Positions 1-7,093 of a DNA stretch of 7,896 nt are shown piece by piece. The first letter of the stretch is position 1. Every line of letters starts with the position of its first letter. A model generated the notes under the pieces. The model searched no databases and was not told the DNA's origin. It worked only from the letters and a program-made list of their open reading frames with translations. The position numbers and the translations under genes were made by a program. Source of the DNA: Oscillospiraceae bacterium (GTDB taxonomy: Bacteria; Bacillota; Clostridia; Oscillospirales; Oscillospiraceae); assembly GCA_021205585.1 (NCBI GenBank), contig JAJPXI010000109.1, positions 1-7,896 of the forward strand, in the 5' to 3' direction.

Positions 1-62
1 CTCTTGTGCAAAATCATTGCCAGCCGCCGCAGACGCATTTAATCAGTGCTTCCTTTAAGGTT
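1..62 (-). repeat. Left copy of a diverged dispersed repeat, truncated by the window edge
   Basis: Read on the minus strand, this stretch contains AAGGAAGCACTGATTAAAT (positions 55 to 37) and then ATTTTGC (14 to 8). The plus strand at the right end of the window (7838-7896) has AAGGAAGGACTGATTCAAT and ATTTTGC at the same internal distance. Over the first 26 aligned bases (62 to 37 here) 21 are identical. The middle is looser but keeps a GCGG-TGGC core with a single one-base offset that is later compensated. The copy starts 34 bases past the pgsA stop codon and runs outward past base 1, so its full length is unknown. I see no gene in it. It may be an end of a small mobile or MITE-like element, or a REP-like intergenic repeat. 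The homology of the two copies is seen directly; the type of element is inference. Confidence 0.7.
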
Positions 63-96
63 ACACTGTCCCCTTCTGCTTTTGAGAAAAATCCGC

Positions 97-621
97 TTAT
101 ATCCCGCCGGAAAAGACCGCGCGGTTGCGGATGAAATATTCTGCGCCGGACCATACGGTGGTGACTAAAATCACGGCCAGGCACAGGGCGTTCAGCCAGC
201 CGGGGATGGGCAGAAGCATCAGGCACACGCAGACCATGGTGGAGGCGGTTTTCACCTTGCCCGACCAGGCGGCGGCGATGACCACCCCCCTGGGGGCGGC
301 CAGCATACGCAGGCCGGACACGGCGAACTCCCGGGCAAGAACCACCAGGAGCATCCAGGCGGCCATCTGCCCCGCCTCTACGAACCACGCCATGGCGGCG
401 CACACCAGCACCTTGTCGGCCAGGGGATCCATGAATTTGCCGAAGTCGGTCACCTGGCCGTATGTGCGGGCCACATAGCCGTCGGCCAGGTCTGTCAGGC
501 TGGCCAGGATGAACACCCCCAGGGCGGCCAGCTTGTGGCCGGAAAAATTCAGATATAAAAGAATCAGGAACACCGGGATGAGAACCACCCGGAGCAGGGT
601 CATTTTATTGGCGGTATTCAT
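97..621 (-). CDS. pgsA: CDP-diacylglycerol--glycerol-3-phosphate 3-phosphatidyltransferase
   Basis: PgsA is a membrane enzyme that makes phosphatidylglycerol phosphate from CDP-diacylglycerol and glycerol 3-phosphate, the committed step to phosphatidylglycerol and cardiolipin. The product has 174 residues, normal for the family. The CDP-alcohol phosphotransferase signature DG-x2-AR-x8-G-x3-D-x3-D is complete, with D47, G48, A51, R52, G61, D65 and D69, and D44 just before it. Hydrophobic segments at about 8-25, 31-46 and several after residue 70 fit a multi-pass membrane protein. I chose the ATG at 621 rather than the in-frame GTG at 630. The GAGGAG ribosome site lies 8 bases before the ATG but overlaps the GTG, and the resulting N-terminus MNTANKMTLLR matches the usual PgsA start. 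It begins 5 bases after the rimO stop and is the last visible gene of the operon. No terminator is evident after it. Confidence 0.95.
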   Translation of the reverse strand: MNTANKMTLLRVVLIPVFLILLYLNFSGHKLAALGVFILASLTDLADGYVARTYGQVTDFGKFMDPLADKVLVCAAMAWFVEAGQMAAWMLLVVLAREFAVSGLRMLAAPRGVVIAAAWSGKVKTASTMVCVCLMLLPIPGWLNALCLAVILVTTVWSGAEYFIRNRAVFSGGI

Positions 622-626
622 GGGAC

Positions 627-1946
627 TCACTCCTCGATTTCGCCGGTCAGATCCCCGTCGCTTGTGCCGGTGACGCTCACGTTGACAAACTGGCCGGGGG
701 CCAGGCGGCCGGCGGCGGTGAAGTAGATGTGGCCGTCCACGTCGGGGGAGTCGGCCCAGGTGCGCCCCCGCCAGCAGCCCATTTCGCCGTCAAAGCCCTC
801 GCACAGTACCTCCAGGGTGCTGCCCAGAAGACTTTCGTTAAACTCGTCCATTACGCGGGACTGCAAATCCACCAGCAGCTCCACCCGGCGCTGGGCTGTC
901 TCCGGGGGCATCTGGTTGGGCATGGCCGCCGCCGGGGTGCCCTCCTCCGGGGAGTAGGGGAAAATGCCCGCCCGCTGAATTTTGGCCCGGCGCAAAAAAT
1001 CGCACAGGCGTTCAAACTCCGCCTCCCCCTCTCCGGGCAGGCCGGCGATGATGGAGGTGCGCAGCACGAGCCCCGGCAGACGGCGGCGCAGTTTTTCAAA
1101 CAGGGCCTCGATTTCCGCCCCCGTGCCCCGGCGGTTCATGGCGCGCAGGAGGCCGTCGTCAATGTGCTGGATGGGAATATCCAGATAATTTAGAATCTTC
1201 GGCTGGGCGGCGATGGTGTCAAGGATGGCGTCATCCAGCTCGTCGGGGTATAAATAATGCAGGCGAATCCAGCGGAAAGGCAGGCGGCACAGCCCCTCCA
1301 GCAGCTCCGGCAGGGCCCGGCGGCCATATAAATCCGTGCCGTAGCGGGTGATGTCCTGGGCCACCACCACCAGCTCCCGGCAGCCCTCCCGGGCCAGCCC
1401 CTCCGCCTCAGAGAGCAGCCCCTCTATGGGGCGGCTGCGGTAGCGGCCCCGCAGGGAGGGGATGACGCAGTAGGCGCAGCGGTTGTCGCACCCCTCGGCG
1501 ATTTTCAGGTAGGCAGAGTACCGAGGGGCGGCGGGGGCGCGCGCCAGTTCCTCCTGGGTGTGATCCACGTCCCCGAAAACCGCCGGGCGCTCCCCCGCCA
1601 GCAGGGCCTCCAGGGCGGGGACAATCTGGGGATAACTGCCCGTGCCCAGTACCCCGTCCACCTCCGGCAGCTCCTTCAGCAGCTCCGTCTGGTAGCGCTG
1701 GGGCAGGCAGCCGGTGACCAGCAGCTTGCCCAGCTTCCCCTGCTCCTTCAGCTGGGCCAGCTGGAGAATGTGGTCGATGGCCTCGCTTTTGGCGCTGTCG
1801 ATAAAGCCGCAGGTGTTCAGCACCGCCGCGTCGGCCCCCTCCGGCTCGTCTGCCAGCTGGTGGCCCGCCTGTTGAACCAGGGCCATCATCTGCTCGGTAT
1901 TGACAAAATTCTTGGCGCAGCCAAGGGAAATAAACGCAACCTTCAA
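627..1946 (-). CDS. rimO: Ribosomal protein S12 methylthiotransferase RimO (radical SAM)
   Basis: RimO adds a methylthio group to the conserved aspartate of ribosomal protein S12 (D89 in E. coli numbering), using S-adenosylmethionine and two iron-sulfur clusters. The protein has 439 residues, typical for the family. The N-terminal UPF0004 domain carries the three cluster cysteines C10 (SLGCAKN), C46 (NTCGF) and C80 (TGCL). The radical SAM motif CxxxCxxC is C153, C157 and C160 (EGCDNRCAYC). The C-terminal 70 residues or so resemble a TRAM domain. NTCGFIDSAK and the short length favour RimO over the tRNA enzymes MiaB and MtaB. The start is TTG, in a TTGA overlap with the recX stop and 7 bases after a good AAGGAG site; starting there gives the expected MKVAFISLGCAKN. 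RimO next to pgsA is a common Firmicute pairing. Confidence 0.95.
   Translation of the reverse strand: MKVAFISLGCAKNFVNTEQMMALVQQAGHQLADEPEGADAAVLNTCGFIDSAKSEAIDHILQLAQLKEQGKLGKLLVTGCLPQRYQTELLKELPEVDGVLGTGSYPQIVPALEALLAGERPAVFGDVDHTQEELARAPAAPRYSAYLKIAEGCDNRCAYCVIPSLRGRYRSRPIEGLLSEAEGLAREGCRELVVVAQDITRYGTDLYGRRALPELLEGLCRLPFRWIRLHYLYPDELDDAILDTIAAQPKILNYLDIPIQHIDDGLLRAMNRRGTGAEIEALFEKLRRRLPGLVLRTSIIAGLPGEGEAEFERLCDFLRRAKIQRAGIFPYSPEEGTPAAAMPNQMPPETAQRRVELLVDLQSRVMDEFNESLLGSTLEVLCEGFDGEMGCWRGRTWADSPDVDGHIYFTAAGRLAPGQFVNVSVTGTSDGDLTGEIEE
630..635 (-). promoter_or_regulatory. Ribosome binding site that decides the pgsA start
   Basis: GAGGAG on the minus strand lies inside the last codons of rimO, 8 bases ahead of the ATG at 621. 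It overlaps the alternative GTG start (630-628), which would therefore have no usable site. This favours the shorter 174-residue PgsA. Confidence 0.7.
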
Positions 1947-2587
1947 GCTTCCTCTCCTTCTTCCCCGGCGGGGCAGGCCTCCCCCCGGCGGTACCGGTCC
2001 AGGGCGGCGGAAATATCGCTCCAGACAAAGCCCCGGCGCTCCAGGGCGCCGGACAGGCGGCGCAGCTCCCTGGGGTCGTCGGCCGGAGCCCCGCCCAGGC
2101 GCTTGCGAATAAATTCATCCAGGAAGGGGGCGGGGTCGGGGAGCTCCTCCATAGCCCGCTCCCACAGGTGCCGGGGCACCCCCCGGCGGCAAAATTCCTC
2201 CCGCAGGTAGCGCACCCCGTAGCCCTTGCCGGTGTAATAGCGGGTCAGGCGCAGGGCGTAGGCCTCGTCGTCCAGGTAGCCCAGCTGTTCCATGCGCTGG
2301 CACAGGGCCTGGGTCTCCTCCTCGTCCGCCCCCCAGCGGCGCAGGCGGTCGGCCATCTCCCGGCGGGACAGGGGCTTGCGGGAGAGCAGGTCAATGGCCC
2401 GCTCCCGGCGGCGGCTGCGCCCGGCCTGGTCGGTCAGCTCCCTGAGCTGCCAGTCGGTCAGCTCCCGCCCGGCGTACAGGGAAAAGGCCAGCACCTCGCT
2501 TTCCCCCACCTGGAGGCTGCTGCCGTCCTCCAGCACGGCCTGCCAGCGGCCCGCGGCCCGACTGGGCTTCAGCTCCAGGATTCTCAC
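1943..2587 (-). CDS. recX: Regulatory protein RecX
   Basis: RecX binds the RecA filament and modulates, usually inhibits, its extension and ATPase activity. The product has 214 residues and is rich in Arg, Glu and Leu, as in RecX. The typical three-helix repeats are visible. The most conserved block is GYLDDEAYALRLTRYY (about 103-118), followed by KGYGVRYLREEFCRRGVP (121-138). An N-terminal extension of about 60 residues resembles the longer clostridial RecX proteins. The C-terminus is acidic and glycine-rich. The start is GTG in a GTGA overlap with the recA stop. The nearest GAGGA is 12 bases upstream, rather far, so translation probably depends on ribosomes finishing recA. That coupling would keep RecX below RecA in amount; this is inference. 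The gene also overlaps rimO by 4 bases. Confidence 0.92.
   Translation of the reverse strand: MRILELKPSRAAGRWQAVLEDGSSLQVGESEVLAFSLYAGRELTDWQLRELTDQAGRSRRRERAIDLLSRKPLSRREMADRLRRWGADEEETQALCQRMEQLGYLDDEAYALRLTRYYTGKGYGVRYLREEFCRRGVPRHLWERAMEELPDPAPFLDEFIRKRLGGAPADDPRELRRLSGALERRGFVWSDISAALDRYRRGEACPAGEEGEEA
1954..1959 (-). promoter_or_regulatory. Ribosome binding site for the TTG-initiated rimO
   Basis: AAGGAG on the minus strand, followed by a second GAGG that partly overlaps it, sits 7 bases before the TTG at 1946. It lies within the end of recX. The strong site supports the rare TTG start, as does the match of the encoded N-terminus to the family. Confidence 0.7.
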
Positions 2588-3699
2588 GGCTGCCGCGCGT
2601 CCTCAAATTCCTCGGCGGAGATGTCCACCGCCCGGCCCGCGGCCATGGCCGCAATCTGGCTCTGGCGGCTCATCAGCCGGAAGGAGTTGTCCCGAATCTG
2701 CTGCTCGATGTCGGCGGCCAGCTCCGGGTTTTGCTGGAGGTAAGCCTTGACCGCGTCCCGGCCCTGGCCCAGGCGGGTCTCCCCCATGGAAAACCAGGAG
2801 CCGGATTTCTGGATGATGTCCAGCCGGACGGCCAGGTCTACCAGCTCCCCCCATTTGGAGATGCCCTGCCCGTAGAAAATCTCAAACTCTGCCTCCCGGA
2901 AGGGAGGGGCCACCTTGTTTTTCACAATCCGCGCCCTGGTGCGGCTGCCCACCACCTCAGAGCCGTTTTTAATGGCCTCGATCCGGCGCACGTCGATGCG
3001 CACGGAGGCGTAAAACTTCAGCGCCCGGCCCCCGGTGGTCACCTCCGGGTTGCCGTACATCACCCCCACCTTTTCCCGCAGCTGGTTGATGAAGATGACC
3101 ACGCAGTTGGTCTTGGAGATGGAACCGGCCAGCTTGCGCAGGGCCTGGCTCATCAGCCGGGCCAGCAGGCCCACATGGGTGTCCCCCATGTCTCCCTCAA
3201 TCTCCGCTCGGGGCGTCAGGGCGGCCACCGAGTCCACCACCACCACGTCGATGGCCCCGGAGCGCACCAGCATTTCGCAGATGTCCAGGGCCTGCTCCCC
3301 GGTGTCCGGCTGGGAGATGAGCATGGAGTCGATGTCCACTCCCACAGCCCGGGCGTAAGTGGGATCCAGGGCGTGCTCGGCGTCGATAAAGGCCACCTCG
3401 CCCCCCCGCTTCTGGGCCTCGGCCAGGATGTGCAGGGCCAGGGTGGTTTTGCCGGAGGACTCCGGGCCGTAAATTTCCACCACCCGCCCCCTGGGGACGC
3501 CGCCGATGCCCAGGGCCAGGTCGATGGACAGGGAGCCGGTGGGGATGGCGTCCACCAGAATGTCGGTGTTCTCCCCCAGGCGCATGATGGAGCCCTTGCC
3601 GAAGGAGCGCTCAATCTGGGCCATGCAGTTTTCCAAGGCCTTTTGCTTGTCGGTCGCGGGAGCCGCCGGCTCCACGGGGGATTTTCCTTTCGTTGCCAT
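2584..3699 (-). CDS. recA: Recombinase RecA
   Basis: RecA is the ATP-dependent strand-exchange protein of homologous recombination and the co-protease of the SOS response. The product has 371 residues. Walker A is GPESSGKT at 78-85 with K84. The catalytic glutamate is E108 in FIDAEHALDP. Walker B is VVVVDSVAAL around 152-161, loop L1 follows at about 166-177, and NQLREKVGVMYGNPE (205-219) carries Q206 and leads into loop L2. All are intact and offset by 12 from E. coli. The N-terminus carries a short Pro/Ala-rich extension (PVEPAAPATD). The start is the ATG at 3699, because AAAGGA lies 9 bases upstream and the family alignment begins there; the frame stays open further up only through prmC. 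No GAAC-N4-GTTC LexA box is seen before it, and the 26-base gap to prmC suggests co-transcription. Confidence 0.98.
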   Translation of the reverse strand: MATKGKSPVEPAAPATDKQKALENCMAQIERSFGKGSIMRLGENTDILVDAIPTGSLSIDLALGIGGVPRGRVVEIYGPESSGKTTLALHILAEAQKRGGEVAFIDAEHALDPTYARAVGVDIDSMLISQPDTGEQALDICEMLVRSGAIDVVVVDSVAALTPRAEIEGDMGDTHVGLLARLMSQALRKLAGSISKTNCVVIFINQLREKVGVMYGNPEVTTGGRALKFYASVRIDVRRIEAIKNGSEVVGSRTRARIVKNKVAPPFREAEFEIFYGQGISKWGELVDLAVRLDIIQKSGSWFSMGETRLGQGRDAVKAYLQQNPELAADIEQQIRDNSFRLMSRQSQIAAMAAGRAVDISAEEFEDARQP

Positions 3700-3725
3700 A
3701 TATTCTCTTCCTTTCTGTCCGCCGT

Positions 3726-4583
3726 TCAGGCGGTGGCCTCCACCACCCGCCAGACGCCGGCGGTGTCCTGATAGGTTTTGATGTCTTTGAAGCCGTGCTC
3801 CATCATCAGCAGCTCCACCTTGCCAATCTGTCCGATTCCCACCTCGAACAGCAGCGCCCCCCCGGCGCGCAGGGCGTTGCCCCAGCGGGCGGTCACAGCC
3901 CGGTAGAAGTCCAGGCCGTCCGGCCCCCCGTCCAGGGCCAGATGGGGCTCGTAGTCCCGGACGGAAACATCCAGGCCGGGGATGTCTCCGGTGGGGATGT
4001 AGGGGGGGTTGCAGGCCAGAATGTGAAAGCTGCCCAGGTTGGGCTGGGGCGGCTCCAGGGCGTCGGCCAGCACGGCGGCGGCCCGGGCAGTCAGGCCGCA
4101 GCGGCGGATGTTCTGCTTGCACACCCGCACCGCCGCCTCGGAGCAGTCGGCCAGCACCACGGAGCAGTCCGGGGCGTTGGCTGCCACCGCCAGGCCCACG
4201 CAGCCGGAGCCGGCGCACAAATCCAGCACCCTGGCTCCCTCCCCCGCCTGCCGGGCCAGCAGGATGGCCCGCTCGGCCAGCAGCTCCGTGTCCATGCGGG
4301 GGATGAGCACGTCCTGGGAGATGTCCAGCTCCAGGCCGTAAAACTCCCACTCCCCGATGATGTAGGCCACCGGCTCCCCGGCCAGGCGGCGCGCCACCGT
4401 GTCCCGCACCCGCTTTTCCACCGGGTCGCTGACGTACAGGGGCATATCCCGGAGCAGCTCCTCCCTGGTTTTTTCCGCCGCGTAGCCTACCAGCTCCCGC
4501 GCCTCCACCTGGGCGTTGTCCACCCCCGCCGCCTTCAGCTGGCGGCGCACGTCCAGGTATAGATTGTTATAGGTAGTCGCCAT
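3726..4583 (-). CDS. prmC: Peptide chain release factor N5-glutamine methyltransferase PrmC (HemK)
   Basis: PrmC methylates the glutamine of the GGQ motif in release factors RF1 and RF2, which raises termination efficiency. The product has 285 residues, the usual length. The N-terminal helical domain (about 1-80) is followed by the Rossmann-like methyltransferase fold. The SAM-binding motif is DLCAGSGCVGLAVA (121-134), and the signature NPPY at 192-195 binds the glutamine substrate. The family motif IPRPDTE appears as IPRMDTE (94-100), with Met at 97 in place of Pro; this may be a lineage variant. An acidic residue (D146) ends the second strand of the SAM fold. The ATG at 4583 follows a GAGAGGGGG stretch. 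In many Firmicutes prmC sits beside prfA; here prfA is absent and the upstream neighbour is the DUF1385 gene, another known clostridial association. Confidence 0.95.
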   Translation of the reverse strand: MATTYNNLYLDVRRQLKAAGVDNAQVEARELVGYAAEKTREELLRDMPLYVSDPVEKRVRDTVARRLAGEPVAYIIGEWEFYGLELDISQDVLIPRMDTELLAERAILLARQAGEGARVLDLCAGSGCVGLAVAANAPDCSVVLADCSEAAVRVCKQNIRRCGLTARAAAVLADALEPPQPNLGSFHILACNPPYIPTGDIPGLDVSVRDYEPHLALDGGPDGLDFYRAVTARWGNALRAGGALLFEVGIGQIGKVELLMMEHGFKDIKTYQDTAGVWRVVEATA

Positions 4584-4615
4584 CGGGCCGCCCCCTCTCT
4601 GTTATTACTCCCGCT

Positions 4616-5590
4616 TTACCAGGCGTCCTTCCCCTTTTCCTCGGGAATCACCAGGGTCAGGGCCTTGATGCCCACCTCGATCATGGAGTCGTCCGGCTCG
4701 AAGGTGGTGAAATTCTGCATCCACAGGCCGGGCCTGACCAGCAGGCGGGTCAGGGCGTTGTCGTACCGGCCCACCAGCCGGTTGCACTCGTAGCTGATTG
4801 CCACCACCGGCAGCAGCAGCAGCAGATGGGTGGCCAGGCGAACCCACAGGTTGGACCAGTCCACATAGGTGAACACCACGCTGGAGGCCAAAATGGCCAC
4901 CACGATGACCACGAACAGAAAGCTGGTGCCGCACCTGGGGTGGTGCCGGGGCTGGGCGCGGACGTTTTCCACCGTCAAGGGCAGCCCGGCCTCGTAGCAG
5001 AAGATGGTCTTGTGCTCCGCCCCGTGGTAGGAGAACACCCGGCGCATATCCTTCATTTTGGAAATCAGATACAGGTATAACATAAAGATAATAATGCGGA
5101 TGGCCCCTTCAATCAGGTTATGCACGATGGGGTGGGAAATCCACCGGTCGAAGATGCCCGCTAAAAAGGTGGGCAGCAGGAAGAACAGAGCCACGGAGAA
5201 TAAAATGGCGATTACCGCAGTCACGCCCACCAGCAGGGAGTAGACCTTTTCGCTGCCCAGGTGTTTTTCCAGCCACTGCTCGAATTTGGAGGGCTCGGCC
5301 TGCTCCTCCTCTCCGTCCTCGTCCACGGCCATGTCCGCCGACCAGAACAGATCCCGCACCCCGTTGACCATGGAACTGCCAAAGTTGACCACCCCCCGGA
5401 TGAAGGGCCAGCCTAAAACGGCGCATTTGTCCTTCACCAGCTTCCGGGGTTCGTCCTTGACCTCCAGCTCCCCGTCGCTTTTGCGCACCACCGTGGCCCG
5501 CCTGTCCGGGCCGAGCATCATAATGCCCTCGATTAACGCCTGGCCGCCGATGGTGGTGCGAAAGGCGCTTTCTTTTTTCTTGTTTGCCAT
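4616..5590 (-). CDS. DUF1385 family membrane protein (YqhQ-like)
   Basis: The function of this family is not established; it is often described as a putative metal-dependent membrane protein. The product has 324 residues. The family hallmarks are the N-terminal GGQALIEGIMM (15-25), the central HGAEHKTIFCYE (189-200) and HPRCGTSFLF (217-226). The His, Glu and Cys residues H189, E192, H193, H217 and C220 could bind a metal; this is inference. Hydrophobic segments lie at about 117-147, 158-177, 222-242 and 251-267, predicting a four-pass or similar membrane protein. A very acidic stretch (DEDGEEEQAEP, 90-100) precedes the first one. The gene starts 10 bases after the histidine kinase stop with AGGAGA in the gap, so it is very likely co-transcribed with the two-component system. 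Co-occurrence with prmC is typical in Clostridia. Confidence 0.9.
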   Translation of the reverse strand: MANKKKESAFRTTIGGQALIEGIMMLGPDRRATVVRKSDGELEVKDEPRKLVKDKCAVLGWPFIRGVVNFGSSMVNGVRDLFWSADMAVDEDGEEEQAEPSKFEQWLEKHLGSEKVYSLLVGVTAVIAILFSVALFFLLPTFLAGIFDRWISHPIVHNLIEGAIRIIIFMLYLYLISKMKDMRRVFSYHGAEHKTIFCYEAGLPLTVENVRAQPRHHPRCGTSFLFVVIVVAILASSVVFTYVDWSNLWVRLATHLLLLLPVVAISYECNRLVGRYDNALTRLLVRPGLWMQNFTTFEPDDSMIEVGIKALTLVIPEEKGKDAW

Positions 5591-5600
5591 AGTGTCTCCT

Positions 5601-7055
5601 TTAATCGCTTGCCGTTGCTGTGATGTGGATGGGCAGCCGCAGGGTGGCGGCGCAGCCGCCGCCCTCGGCGTTGCTGATTTCCAGCGTCCCCCCGTGGCGC
5701 ACGGCGATCTCGTCGCACACCGCCAGGCCGATGCCGGAGCCTCTGGCCTTGGAAGAGCCCTTGTAAAATTTATACTTCACATGGGGCAGCTCCTCCTCCG
5801 GGATGCCGGGGCCGAAGTCCCGGATGGTGACCACCGCCTCGTCCCCCTCCAGGCGCAGCGTTACGTCCACCCGCTTGCCGGAACCGCCGTGCTTGAAGGC
5901 GTTGTCCAGCAGGTTGCAGAACACCTGGCGCAGGCGGTGTGGGTCGCCGCTGATGGGGGGGAGCAGCTCGTCGGGGGCCTGGTCGTCGTAGTTCAGTGCG
6001 ATGCCCTCCCGGCGGAAAAACTCCCGGTAGGTGTACACCGCGTCCTCCACCTCGGCCTTCAGGTCCATGGTCTCCACCGACAGGGTGAAGCGCCCGTCGG
6101 CGATGCGGGAGAACTCCAGCAGCTCCTCCACCATAGAGGTCAGGCGGCGGGCCTCGGAGGCGATGATGTTCATGCCCTTTTTCACGTCCCCGGCGTTCTG
6201 CACCTCGCCGTTCATAATGGTCTCCGCCCAGCCGGTGATGGCCGTCAGGGGGGTACGCAGCTCGTGGGACACGGAGGAGACAAACTCCATCTGGGTCTTT
6301 TCCGACTGCATGACCTTGATGGACATATCGTTGATGGCGTCGGTCAGGTCCCCGATTTCGTTGTCCTGTTCCTTCTCCATCTGGATGCCGTAGCTGCCGC
6401 CGGCGATGCGCTTGGCGGTTTCGGTGATTTTGGCCACAGGCCCCACGATGGAGCGCACGAAGTACAGGTTCAACACGCAGATAATTCCCAGAATGCCCGC
6501 CGCGATGCCCACCGCCGCCGCCACGGTGGCGACGGCCTGCCGGTTCACCAGCCGCAGGGAGGTGACCACCCGCATGATGCCCACCGTGGAGCCGCCGTAG
6601 ACCACCGGGGCGGACACTGCCATTATGGCCTCCCCGGTGTCCGGGCTCCGGCCAATCCAGGTGCTGATCTGTCCGCTGGACATGGCCTCGGTGATGTCGG
6701 CGGTGCCGGGGTAGACCCCGGCGGTCAGGCCGGAGGTGGACTGCTGCACGCTGCCATACCGGCTTAAAAACTGCAGCTCCAGGCAGTCCTTATATTCAAA
6801 GTTGGAGACATAGCTGGTCACGGCGGAGCTGTACCCGCTCTTGGTATAGTTGCTTAGGAAATCCACGGCGGAGGACACGGTGTTCTCCAGGCCGGTGGAT
6901 ACGCTGTTGTAGTAATAGCTGACCATGGCCACGGAGAAGGCGGACACGGCCACCACCAGGATGACCGCCGTGGTGGACAAAATGGTGCCCATCCACTGGC
7001 GGCGGATGCTGAAGCGCCTGCCGTGGCGTTTTTCCCGTTCCTGCGCGCCGTCCAT
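5601..7055 (-). CDS. Membrane sensor histidine kinase (HAMP, HisKA, HATPase)
   Basis: This is the sensor of the two-component pair, expected to phosphorylate the response regulator encoded just upstream. The product has 484 residues. A basic N-terminus is followed by a first membrane segment (about 24-46), an extracellular domain of about 125 residues (48-172), and a second membrane segment (173-199). A HAMP domain (about 198-250) leads directly into HisKA, with H264 in SSVSHELRTPLTAI. The ATPase domain has the N box NLLDNAFKH (381-389), G1 box DFGPGIP (413-419) and G2 box GSGIGLAV (439-446). The extracellular end (SAPVVYGGSTVGIMRVVTSL) resembles a PAS- or Cache-like sensor domain; this is a pattern impression. 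It lacks the cytoplasmic PAS domain of WalK. AGGAGG lies 7 bases before the ATG. The stimulus cannot be told from sequence; envelope stress is a guess. Confidence 0.93.
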   Translation of the reverse strand: MDGAQEREKRHGRRFSIRRQWMGTILSTTAVILVVAVSAFSVAMVSYYYNSVSTGLENTVSSAVDFLSNYTKSGYSSAVTSYVSNFEYKDCLELQFLSRYGSVQQSTSGLTAGVYPGTADITEAMSSGQISTWIGRSPDTGEAIMAVSAPVVYGGSTVGIMRVVTSLRLVNRQAVATVAAAVGIAAGILGIICVLNLYFVRSIVGPVAKITETAKRIAGGSYGIQMEKEQDNEIGDLTDAINDMSIKVMQSEKTQMEFVSSVSHELRTPLTAITGWAETIMNGEVQNAGDVKKGMNIIASEARRLTSMVEELLEFSRIADGRFTLSVETMDLKAEVEDAVYTYREFFRREGIALNYDDQAPDELLPPISGDPHRLRQVFCNLLDNAFKHGGSGKRVDVTLRLEGDEAVVTIRDFGPGIPEEELPHVKYKFYKGSSKARGSGIGLAVCDEIAVRHGGTLEISNAEGGGCAATLRLPIHITATASD

Positions 7056-7093
7056 GCCGTTTCCTCCTTTCCTTAAATTGGATATTTATGTAT

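Noticed and set aside
1..96. An intrinsic terminator after pgsA
   Set aside because: There are short T runs (ATTTTT and ATTTT on the minus strand), but I could not find a stable stem directly before either. Only 3-4 bp pairings such as CCTT/AAGG are present.
14..403. A minus-strand frame running past the pgsA stop into the left repeat
   Set aside because: Most of it is the shadow of pgsA in another frame, and the tail is repeat sequence. There is no ribosome site or family resemblance.
628..630. GTG at 630 as the pgsA start
   Set aside because: The GAGGAG site overlaps this codon, whereas it is well placed for the ATG at 621, which also gives the family-typical N-terminus.
1408..2118. A minus-strand frame of 236 codons overlapping rimO and recX
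   Set aside because: It is an out-of-frame Gly/Ala/Arg/Pro-rich shadow; both genuine genes are complete in their own frames.
3700..4350. An in-frame upstream extension of recA by 217 codons, overlapping prmC
   Set aside because: The extension is Gly/Arg/Pro-rich shadow sequence of prmC in another frame. RecA homology begins at the ATG at 3699, which has its own ribosome site.
2731..4562. Plus-strand open frames of 346 and 289 codons opposite recA and prmC
   Set aside because: They are low-complexity His/Gln/Gly/Val-rich translations antisense to two clearly real genes, with no domain features.
5286..6767. A long plus-strand open frame (493 codons) opposite the kinase and DUF1385 genes
   Set aside because: It is His/Gly/Val-rich with no recognisable motif, and mirrors codon structure of the genuine minus-strand genes. 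Long antisense frames are expected at this GC content.
7056..7093. A promoter in the AT-rich 38-base gap between regulator and kinase
   Set aside because: There is no -35/-10 pair with proper spacing. The gap mainly holds the AGGAGG site of the kinase gene.
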